From positions 1,256,227-1,320,226 of the forward strand of contig OY744606.1 of the NCBI GenBank assembly GCA_963556255.1: 64,000 bases of DNA, in the 5' to 3' direction. This DNA comes from Allolobophora icterica (lineage: Eukaryota > Annelida > Clitellata > Crassiclitellata > Lumbricidae). Numbering within the stretch: the stretch's first letter is position 1; each line of letters begins with the position of its first letter. Below the pieces are notes generated by a model. That model was not told the DNA's origin. It saw nothing but the letters and a program-made list of their open reading frames with translations, and ran no database searches. Made by a program: the position numbers and the translations under genes. Shown piece by piece: positions 55,201-64,000 of this stretch.

Positions 55201-58200
55201 AGTCTTGTAACTTGGCTAATTTGAATAGATTTCATAAATGATTGCTATTATGTCATATTATTATAAATTATTACAGTATGCCCAAATTCCTGTTGTTCCC
55301 AGAGCCTGTAGTTTATAAAATGGTACAAAATATGAATATTGTGCAGTACAAATGTGTTTGTTTACTTTTCAGTCTACAAACCTGAATGCCACGATCAACA
55401 AACTGAGGTGTCAGTGACACTGTCAGACATCTTTAGTCAGACTGACGCACCGGCCGCCATTGACAGTCCGACACAGACTGACACCAAGCTCTTGGCAGAC
55501 GCCATCGCCCAGACAGATGAGACACGACTTCGACAGTCTTTCCTCGACGCAGTCTCGTTGACCGACTTCAACATGTCGACCCAGGTCGATGGAGTCGCAA
55601 TGGCAGTTGCTGAGTCGGTGACTTCATACACCCAGACAGAGGTGAAGACGGCAGACTCTGTTGTCCAGACGGAACGGCACACGGTTTCGAAGCGCGTCCA
55701 GACAGTTCCGCCAGCGATCGAAGACGGCTCTATGCAGACCGATCCACTGCAGATCGGGACGATCGAAGTACAGACGGATTCGAGCATGGCTCTTCTTGAA
55801 GAAGCGCAGACGCAGGCATCGGTCGAGATGAACGACAAACCAATGCAGACGGAACTCGTCCAGCTCGAAGCTCACAGCCAGACGGATCTGAGCATGGCGC
55901 TGCGGAAAGACGGAGAGGCCCAGGCGAGCGCGGAAGTGACGAGTGCACCGACACAGACGGAAGTGGAGCTCGGAGAGATCTCGAGCCAGACCGACATGAG
56001 CATGGCGCTCCAGGTGGACTCGGAGAGCCAGTGCGTCGTGGAACTATCGGAGCTTGCGTGTCAGACAGAGTTGAGCCAGGGTGAGGCGTCGAGTCAGACG
56101 ACCATGAGCATGGCTCTACAGGTTGGTTTCGTTTTATTGGCTTATTTGAGATGCAGAGTGCTTGCATTCCTTTTTTGATGGTGATTGGGTTCATATGTAT
56201 GTTTGTTTATGTTCATATGTTTGTGTATGTTCATATTGTTTATGTATGTTTATGTGTATGTGTATGTTTATATGTATGTATTTGTGTATGTTTGTATGTG
56301 CTTGTGTATGTTTATATTTATGTCTTTGTGTATGTTAAATTGTTCTTGTATTTGTTTGTGTATGTGTATACATATCAAGTAAATATGTATATATAAATAT
56401 TGTGTATAATGTATCTGTATACTATAATTATGTGTCATTCCTATTGGCTGTAGTTTACTGGTACAGGTATTTGTTTTATGTATGTATGTGTATGACCTGT
56501 GTGTGTATACATGTATATTGTATTCATGTATATGTATTATAAATGCACTGATGTATGATTTATCCATGTGCTTATTTAAACAATGCCCTCTAAGAGGCTT
56601 TCCTGGAATGCAAATCTGGTTGTCCTATCAGAGCATTTATTGACATCCTTCTTGAGTGACTGACAGGTGCCACAGATCCAGATTTACCTAACTTGCACTT
56701 GTAATATATGCAATATGACAGTAATAATGAATTCAGTGGTTGGCTGCTTGTATGCAGAATGCTTAATTTCTTTGGTGGTACTGTGGAATATTTATGAACA
56801 GTAGCTGGATAGGAGACAATAGAATACTGATCTGAGAGGCCAGAAAGTGTGTAATTTGAACTCCTATAGACCTGATGAGGTTTAGAACCAGGCCATTGTC
56901 TCTTCCCTGTAGCTCTTGAGAGGGGATGGGGTTATAATGGAAGGGGTCTCAGGTAATAAAAGGTTGTGCTAGTGTTCCTGGGTGGGGCTGGTTGTTTGGT
57001 AGAAGCTACAGGGGTTGAAGAGGATTGTCTTTATAATGTCTATCACGCAAGGAGCTTGTTGATTCATTCTCGGTATGGAAAGTTCAGCTTCATTTCTGCA
57101 GCTTAGTCATTTGTATGTATAAACCTGCTTATCTATGACTGCAGATTTTATGTATTTCTTGTTTCTCAAGGCATTCATATATCTGCCTTTAAATAAATAG
57201 GCAGTTTAGAATCTATATAACTGACTGATGTGGACAGGTATGACTTGAGGTAATCCAGACAGCGGCTACATCCAGTGGAAGATTTCTCCAGTAGGAAGGT
57301 TGGATGGCTGAGATGGTCCAGTGATCTAGGTTAATTTATTTATTTATTATGAAAATTTTTAATGCGCACAATTCTCGACTGTACAGAGTTGAATCTTTTC
57401 ACACTACGGGTACACCGTAGTGTGAAAAGATGTTGGACAGATATCAGTGTGTGAACCTAAATGCATTGTGGAACTGATCGGTGTTCATGAGATTTGGTAA
57501 AACTGCTGTGCCGGTTTCTTAAGAGCTGGCTGGCATTCCTCCTCATCATTATTGCTCTCTAAACTTTCACATTTTCCACACTCCCTCCCACGAAGCTTGA
57601 CAGATTGAAGTCTTTCCTAATTATATTTTCCTCTTAATTTGCCTCTGCCATTAATTTTCCTCTGACATTCGACTCGATAACGATTGCTTCTTAACGTTTT
57701 GTTCAAGTTTGAGTCACACATTTAGGTTTTTCAGGTAATTTATTTCAGAGTAATGGTAATAAGTGGAGTTGCTGCTACAGATTTCTAACTTTGATCAGTA
57801 ATTTATGTTGTTCATAGTAAACGTCATTTCTGTCAAGTTCTGATTGTTTTTATTTCAGGCTGAGCAGGAAACCCAGGCGACATCGGAAGTGACTGATGGT
57901 CTTGCCCAGACGGACATTAGCCAGTCACTCCAGGGTGACCAGTCAACTCAGATAACAACAGAAGTGACCGATTGTCTTGTCCAGACAGACATTAGCCAGT
58001 CACTGCAGGGCGACCAGTCAACTCAGATAACAACAGAAGTGACCGATTGTCTTGTCCAGACAGACATTAGCCAGTCACTGCAGGGCGACCAGTCAACCCA
58101 GATGACAACAGAAATGAACGACAGTTTCATTCAAACTGACCAGAGCCAGTCACTCCAGGGCGAGCAGGAAACTCAGACTTCCGACGAGATGAACACAACG

Positions 58201-59376
58201 GGGCAGGATTCGACGTTACCGTCCAGCCAGCAGTCGGCAACAACAGACAGCCAGGAAATAACGGCAAATGATGACGTTCCTTCGACCCAGGGAGAGCAGT
58301 TCACGCAAATCATCGATCGATCAGCGACGGGTGTGAGGAATTCGGCTGCTGAGATGAGAGACGGAGTGTCGCAAACCGATCCGGTTACGATCATCATCGG
58401 AGACGCAAGCTTCCTCGTCAAGAAGCTCAAAAGTTCGGCCGTGAGTCCGTCTAAGGTGACGCAGTCGGGCAACGAGATCGAGATCGAGTTAAGCGCCGAG
58501 GTGGCCACGGCCGAAGAGAAGGAGAACGACCTGCAGGGGTACCCCACGCCACAGCCGGAAATCTTCCTTCCGAGAACTGGTCCTATGATTCGCGGAGGCA
58601 CTCCTGGCATGGCCGTCAGGCAACCTGTGTCTGGCGGCGTCAGGGTGCGTATGCCGATGACTATGCAGTCGCCAGGGATGACACGACCACCTGCTCCGCG
58701 TGTCCATCCTGGCCCCCCGGTCAGGTTTGCATCGCCGGGTATGGTTCGCACCCCAGCGAGGCCTGCAACTGCGCCCCGCCAACAGCTCCACTTGTCGTCT
58801 GGTGGCACTTTCAGCTGCCCCTTCTGCAGTCTGATCTTCATTGATTCGCCGGCTCTCTACGAACACCTGAGCGAGAACCACCAGGGCGACCAAAAGAGCA
58901 AGTGGAAGCAGCCGAAAGGTCGCGAGGGCAAGACGATCATACCGCGCGGCAAGCCACGCAGCCCGGAACGAGGTCCTCCGGTTCTGACCCCCATTGAACC
59001 GCTTAGCACACAGCCTCAGGCGACACAGTTCAACACGCCAGCGTCGCGTCCGGCAGCAAACAACGAAGAAGAGGTTACACATGAGGCCGGTCTCTTCGAG
59101 GATCCGGTCGAAACGGCCGTTGTGCGAAAGCGCCGCGGCCGTCAGCCGAAAGCCAAGAACGTGGATGCAGACACGAGTCTCGTTTCCGACGAAGACGTTG
59201 CGACACCTGGGAAACGCAAGCGCAAGGACGCTGACGGTGCGAACAAGCGTGCCCGCGCGGAAGGGCAGTGGGAAGAAGTGGAAGAGGGGGACGATGTCGA
59301 AGAGGAGGAAGAACCCATTCCGGTCAAGACTCCGTCGCGGAGAGGGGGACGCACGCCAAGAGCAAGAACCAAGTAA
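52300..59376 (+). CDS. QT(D/E)-repeat protein with a single C2H2 zinc finger (unrecognised; possible LC8-binding hub)
   Basis: Three exons, 52300-52525, 55373-56121 and 57859-59376, GT/AG and in frame, giving 830 aa. I do not recognise the gene. Residues 1-75 are unique (MASLPILTSLDIALSEEV). Residues about 80-470 contain roughly 18 QT[D/E] motifs, often preceded by T, V, M or S (SPTQTD, SYTQTE, SMQTD, LVQTD). They include 36-aa repeats (residues 209-316, plus one split by intron 2) and 25-aa repeats from residue 327. A Pro/Arg-rich region (about 570-630) precedes one C2H2 finger (Cys645, Cys648, His661, His666; CX2CX12HX4H). The tail is basic and acidic in turn, with RKRRGRQPK and GRTPRARTK, suggesting nuclear localisation and perhaps AT-hook-like DNA contact. 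TQT-type motifs are the anchor of dynein light chain LC8 ligands, so multivalent LC8 binding is an inference. No canonical AATAAA lies within about 1 kb downstream. Confidence 0.85.
53178..53312. mobile_element. Small hAT-like MITE, family 9 (intron 1 of the QT(D/E) gene)
   Basis: Ends CACTGGTGTAAAC and GTCTACGCCTATG (imperfect inverse), 135 bp. Flanks TCTACCGG and TCTACCAG match at 7 of 8. Confidence 0.65.
53430..53640 (+). mobile_element. tRNA-derived SINE, family A, best-preserved copy
   Basis: A box TGGTGTAGTGGTTAGCATGC and B box CGGGTTTTCAAATCCCC are clear. The body AGGGCAGAATTTGG, CACTGTCGGTGGGAAG and GAGGACTGGCCACT matches 33636-33880. Confidence 0.88.
53755..53877 (+). mobile_element. 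LINE 3' end, family A
   Basis: CTCTCACACTGGGAGC, AGAAGCGCTTTATAAATG and AATACAATACAATA match the tails at 11.1 and 16.2 kb. Confidence 0.75.
54225..54475 (-). mobile_element. tRNA-derived SINE, family A, minus orientation
   Basis: The reverse complement has CCTAGTGGTTAGCATTCTGG (A box) and GGGGTTAAAATCCGC (degraded B box), then the family-A body up to GGCTGCCTCATACGCTAGC. Confidence 0.78.
54695..54752. repeat. (AT)n-rich microsatellite
   Basis: Alternating TA/CA dinucleotides in intron 1 of the QT(D/E) gene. The rest of 54750-55370 is unique AT-rich intron with nothing recognised. Confidence 0.85.
55771..56121 (+). repeat. 36-aa coding repeats in exon 2 of the QT(D/E) gene
   Basis: Three full 108-bp units at 55771, 55879 and 55987, and a fourth starting at 56095 that is cut by the intron at 56121. 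Each has the frame QTD-x-SMAL...QTE...S. The exact 108-bp spacing is visible from the CAG ACG/ACC GA(T/C) codons. Confidence 0.95.
56185..56400. repeat. ATGT/TATG-rich degenerate repeat (intron 2)
   Basis: Units such as TGTGTATGTTTATG recur. The following 56400-57390 is unique with one weak SINE-like stretch (about 56830-56890). Confidence 0.8.
57393..57431. repeat. Perfect 17-bp-stem hairpin
   Basis: ATCTTTTCACACTACGG, the 5-base loop GTACA, then CCGTAGTGTGAAAAGAT. No mismatch in the stem. It lies in intron 2 of the QT(D/E) gene. Confidence 0.95.
57862..58206 (+). repeat. 25-aa (75-bp) coding tandem repeats in exon 3
   Basis: Units at 57862, 57937, 58012 and 58087 and a partial one at 58162. 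Units 2 and 3 are identical in all 75 bases. Each encodes one QTD motif and ends SQSLQG. Confidence 0.97.
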
Positions 59377-61860
59377 AGACGATGTAAACTCTTACACAAA
59401 GCGGGCGTGTTCACTTCTGAAATGGACCGACGTAGGAATCGTATGCTTGTGACTCTGCGACTTCGGTTGCGGCAAGACTCGATGTGGACCAGACTTTTCC
59501 AGGAAAATTGTCGAAAGCCAGATGTTTTATGCCGACAGGCCAGCCCTGACTATTTTTGGAACCGAACCGGTTCACTGACTGTTTTGAGGGTTGTCATGTT
59601 AAAGGTCTACAGTTGGTGTCCAATTTCGTTGCACAAGAACAATACGGTCGCGATTCAAGTAGTTTAAATGTTGCGGTCTACAATCTTGTCTTTTTACATC
59701 ATGTTATATTAAGTGTGACCTAAAAGAGTTGTCTGTTCAAAGTGATTCTCTCTGGACTACACGCTAGGTCTTTAAAACTGTAACGAAAAGCTATGTTGGT
59801 GCCCCGGTCACTTTTAGTACACTCGCGTCATTGAAGTGTTAAGCAAAAGGCCAAAGTAACCTAATGCCGTACTGGTCACAATTGTAGCGTAACACTCAGT
59901 CAACAATCTATATTTCCACATCATGGTATATTCAGTGAGAAGAAACGGAATTGTCTTCTTGAAGTGATTGGCAGACAGTAATTAGACTGACCACCAGGAT
60001 TTTAAATGAGAGCGTAACTATCTCTTTCTTTAGCTCCCCTGCAATAGATATGCCTCCGAAGGACGGTCATGCGGTTGAAGTTGCAGACAGTTTTAAGTAG
60101 GGAGGATGTCAACCAAAAAAGATGCAGGTTTTATTGGTTTCTTGAGCTTTGTTTCTGCTGTCATTTTCATTAAGCTTCAGTTTATGCTATGCTTTGATTA
60201 TTGAAAATCTTCAAAAGCATAAAGAACTGGACAGTAGGAGATTTTCAGTACTGTAGAGAAAGTAGAAAAAAAGGCTAAATGCTAACATTTCATAAAAATA
60301 GTTTCCTCTTGACTGGAGATTTCTGGTTGGAAGACGTAGGTATGAACGTATATTACTATTAAAGCAGTTTTATATAGCACAACTTCAAGATTGCCTACTC
60401 AGGAGCACTCCCAGATAACCATGGTCGAACAACGCAGTTTTGAGGATAGTCAGAAACAGGGTGAAATGACCAGTATTTGGCAGAGTGTGGTAGGGATCAA
60501 ATTTAGGTCATGGGGGAGCCACAGTATGTAGGTATGTATATCTGGGTCGATATGTAGGTCTGTATTTATCTGGGTCAGTGTGTAGGTATTAGGTATGTAT
60601 GTGTATCTTTTGGGGTTAATGTCAAGGTATGTATGTATGTACATCTCATGGAGTTTGTGGTGTGACGGATCTGGAAAAGTGTAACTAAACGAAGTTTAAA
60701 ATGTTTCTTCAGCTGCTAAGATCAAATATTTAAGCGAAGGTTGTTCCATGATGGGACAAGGCAGAAATTGCAAAATGTGCCTACATCATTTTACAGTAGT
60801 GCACAACTAACGGAAAGCAGTTTTTGACGAGGCTACCTTGACACAGGAACAAGACGTTTGAGAATTTGGGCACCTTTGCCACAATTTTAGGGGCATAACT
60901 GGACCTGAAAATTTGGCAGGCCAGTGAAGTTATTTTAGAAACTTGTTACCTAAAAATTTGTGACAGTGTCTGGGATAATCTGACATAAGTCAGAATAACT
61001 TGGAAATAATAACTTGGAAATTGTGTAATACATACAGTAAAAGAAATTTAGTACCTAAGTCTCTGGATGAATACTCTTTGCAAGTTAAATTTTAACAATC
61101 TAGCTGTCTGATGTAAGATTTTATGTGCGTAAAACTACATATACAGGTTGAAGTTGAAGACGTCATTTCAGTTCTGGATTTGACATCTTTGTGAAAATTA
61201 AGCTCAGTACAATTTCGATGTTTTATATCTAATCACCTTCAGGGTGCATTATTTTCCATCTTGTGTCTACCAGGGTCATTGACTTCAACCTTACTTTAGC
61301 TGTCAAGTAGTGGCGAGTGAACACCTATTTCTCGCCTTATTCTCTAATAACATATGGTAGATTACAATTCGGTTGAATCCTGATTCAACTGGTGGTGATG
61401 AACTTACAGTGGTGTTTATCAAATCTATAAACTTGACCACTGCCGTTTTTGTGTGGTGCCAGTCCTAAGAATGAGTAAAGGAGGAGGGCGATGCTGATCA
61501 TCTTCATTATGACATGGTATCTTTGAACTGAAACTACCAGTATCTACCACATCTACAAACATTTTTAAAAAATTGTCAAGCTGTGGGTTACATGGCTTGT
61601 CAACGAATAAACGTGTGTGGACACAACTGGTTGTTGAGATGCTGTCCTCGTGCATGTGTTCCAGCCAAAGTAATCCATCACAAAGATAAGGCCTGTAAGG
61701 ATCAATACTGATGGCAACACTCAATCAACAAACAAGTTCTTTACCTGCTGTTGTGGGGCGTTTAGTAATGGTAATCATGTGATAGGTAAGAATGATAAGG
61801 ATAAGAAAGAGTATGGAGTCCGTTATTTTAGAAATTTTGATGTTGCAAAAAATAACACAT
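59377..61860. other. Probable 3' UTR then intergenic DNA
   Basis: No gene supported. Phrases near 59680 (ACAATCTTGTC..ACATCATGTTATATT) and 59903 (ACAATCTATATTTCCACATC) look like a diverged tandem duplication of about 225 bp. A reversed LINE tail (TTTATATAGCACAACTTC) is at about 60369, and TATG-like repeats are at 60530-60650. Confidence 0.4.
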
Positions 61861-61869
61861 GGTTTGTAT

Positions 61870-62015
61870 GGAGCTGCAAACACCTCGTCAAACAAACTGT
61901 TCCCTACTCTGTTAGCTGCACTGGCTTCCTATACAAGCCAGAATAAGATTTAAACTGGCCTGTCTAACCTTTAAAACCTTTGACATAAGTACTTCTGTCT
62001 ACTTCAACCACTAGT
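61870..62015 (+). mobile_element. LINE RT C-terminal fragment
   Basis: From 61917 the frame reads LHWLPIQARIRFKLACLTFK, the 'HWLP...RI.FK' signature of CR1/L2-type reverse transcriptases. Both sides are degraded. Confidence 0.7.
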
Positions 62016-64000
62016 TTCCTTGAATCTCTCTGCAGCCTGTGGTCTTTGGGCACGAGTTTCTTGCTACCAGTCTCTCACAAGAAAGCTTGGTTTTCATACA
62101 CCCATGCTGCTGACGTGTTATGCCATGCGCCCCAAGTTTTCATTTCGATATTAAATTTACATGGGCAGCAGATACCCGTGTAATTGCCCGCTTCATATTC
62201 TGTGCACATTAGACAACAAGGGTCACAGTCACTTGCTTGTCTTCTTCTGCCCCGTGTGAATTCAAATCTTAAGTCTTAAATCATACAGCGAACTGAAGTG
62301 TACCACAATATTCTTCACCCACACATTTACACTGCAATTTTCACAATTCTTTCTAAAATGCAAGAACTTAAAGCAGAAAAGAACAAAATCGATTCTATTC
62401 ATAATTATTATCTCTTCATCCAACAAACACTATGGTCCTGGACCTACAACTACCATAAACAGTTGCCCTACTATCAATCGGGCAGATCTATTTTTTTAAT
62501 CGTCTGCAACAGGTTGTGACGTCTTGACGAACGAGCAAGCGGATTCCATTTCGTCTAATCTGCATCGCTGAGCTTTCTGGCCTTCATGCCTGTGCCGACC
62601 GGACCGTGACGTCTCTCCCAGAGCATCCGATGCTTCTGCTTCATGTATGCATTCCTCACGTCTACCTTGCCTCCAAGGTCTCCGTCTGAAACAAAGTACC
62701 GGTATCCTTGCAGTGCTCAGAACATGTAACTCAACACCAAGTGCACTTCAAACACGCGCTGCATATGCACCACACAGGTTAGATACCTTGCAGAGTGGGT
62801 ATGAGTCGCTATCCAGTGCATACTTGGGGTAGATATGGAATTCACCCACACTATTCCAGCTTATCCTGGTACCAAATTGTATAGACATCTTAACCCAGGT
62901 CACGGTACACAAAATTGCTAAGGTTGCAGCACACAAAATTTGCCAAGATTGTAATGCACAACTTTAAAGTCCGCAGGATACAATTTGCCCAACAAACTAC
63001 AAGTCGGAAAAAGTACATCAAACTAGAAGAAATATATCAGTCTGGAAAAAGTAAATCAGTCCAGAAACAATATATCGATATGGAAAAAATATATAACTCG
63101 AAAAATTGGGGAAAATTACCACCTGGAAACCATTATATCAACAGAGAGAGAAAATATCAATGTCGAAACAATAGCAATCTAGAAAATTCCATCAATCTGG
63201 AAAATTCCATCAATCTGAAGAAGTATGATGTTGTCTCATATTGCAAGACTAGCCCGATGCCATATGGATCACACACGAGAGCTTATCTATGGAGAAGAAT
63301 GAAGAAATTTCTATTGTCAACTTACACTTGGCAAACCAATTTGCCTCCGACTGCAGATAGTCGTCCGTTACTTTCTTGCAGTACTTGCCAGCGTCGTGGC
63401 CGTGATAGTGTTCACATTCCAATCTGCGCTGACGCAGTATTGCCAGTATCTCGTCATCCACGTGTCTAAATCATATTCACAACAACTGAAAAGTATCACA
63501 TCAATAGATATACTTTCTTGTTCTGGAATTATGAGATTGTGCATTTACCAGTTGCGCCCAAACATTTACTAAATTCAAAACTTGCTATTTATATTTACGG
63601 GTACCTCATGTCCAATATATATAAACTACATTGAAAATATTTTTAATAACACTATATTTACAATATCTGCCCAATTATATGTTATAAAATAACAAATATT
63701 TCTAATTGCACCTGCTCTACATTTACGAGTCATGCCCCAGTATCAACTAAATTGTAGAACTTCCAAGACGTGCTCTAATATTTTGAAATTTCAAAATGTT
63801 TTAGCCTCACGAGATTTCTTAAATTGTTTCTTTCAAAGTGCCTTGGTAACAGTGAAGAGAACAGTTTCAACCTCACTGTCATCATTTAAATCGCTGTCAA
63901 GATCCACTATTTTACTCCGACAGCCTCTTGACACAAACAGAGCTATTTTTACGCCTTAAAAACCCAAATAAAACACAAAATACAATTGACACATTGATAT
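62016..64000. other. No gene recognised
   Basis: AT-rich sequence. A degenerate short repeat with TC(T/C)GGAAAA(A/T) phrases spans about 62985-63220. Short open frames have no recognisable domain. Confidence 0.4.

Noticed and set aside
58173..58841. 222-aa minus-strand frame opposite exon 3 of the QT(D/E) gene
   Set aside because: Shadow of the biased coding sequence on the other strand; no start context, domain or splice support.
62915..63469. 184-aa plus-strand frame near the right end
   Set aside because: It covers a degenerate short repeat (GGAAAA phrases) and shows no domain or splice context.

Overview
This is a window of animal nuclear DNA, most likely from a marine invertebrate; I cannot name the phylum. 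The evidence is intron-rich genes with GT/AG splice sites, a Toll-like receptor with two cysteine-cluster blocks, and a very heavy load of microsatellites, tRNA-derived SINEs, LINE 3' ends and short inverted-repeat DNA transposons. There are no bacterial-style operons, and no functional tRNA or rRNA gene could be supported.

Four protein-coding genes are supported. (1) A Reeler-domain secreted or membrane-anchored protein on the + strand, 5 exons, 11403-17119, predicted 244 aa. (2) An intronless Toll-like receptor on the - strand, 19676-23446, 1256 aa. (3) A CC2D1A/B (Drosophila Lgd) orthologue on the + strand, 27 coding exons, 27693-50674, predicted 1038 aa, with four DM14 repeats, a C2 domain and a C-terminal coiled coil. 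(4) An unrecognised three-exon gene on the + strand, 52300-59376, predicted 830 aa, built from many QT(D/E) motifs followed by one C2H2 zinc finger and a basic tail. I assembled the exon chains by hand; all internal junctions use GT/AG and keep the frame.

Layout: 1-11 kb is almost entirely simple repeats, with scattered LINE and SINE fragments and one MITE. 11.4-18.7 kb holds the Reeler gene, whose introns and 3' flank carry a dense set of small hAT-like MITEs with CAG...CTG ends and 8-bp target duplications, several perfect. 19.7-23.4 kb is the Toll-like receptor. 25.1-26.9 kb holds two MITE-like elements, one with another inverted-repeat structure and a (TATG)n satellite nested inside. 27.7-50.7 kb is the CC2D1 gene, whose introns contain a hAT-transposase remnant, an RT-bearing LINE, many LINE 3' ends, SINEs and MITEs. 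52.3-59.4 kb is the QT(D/E)/zinc-finger gene. 59.4-64 kb has no gene I can support.

The genes do not form an obvious pathway. The Toll-like receptor and the Reeler protein both belong to families linked to innate defence, but their proximity may be chance. CC2D1/Lgd acts in ESCRT-III-dependent endosomal sorting and signalling. The most interesting object is the QT(D/E)-repeat protein: its motifs resemble dynein light chain LC8 (DYNLL) docking sites, and the combination with a zinc finger recalls ASCIZ/ATMIN with the parts in the opposite order.
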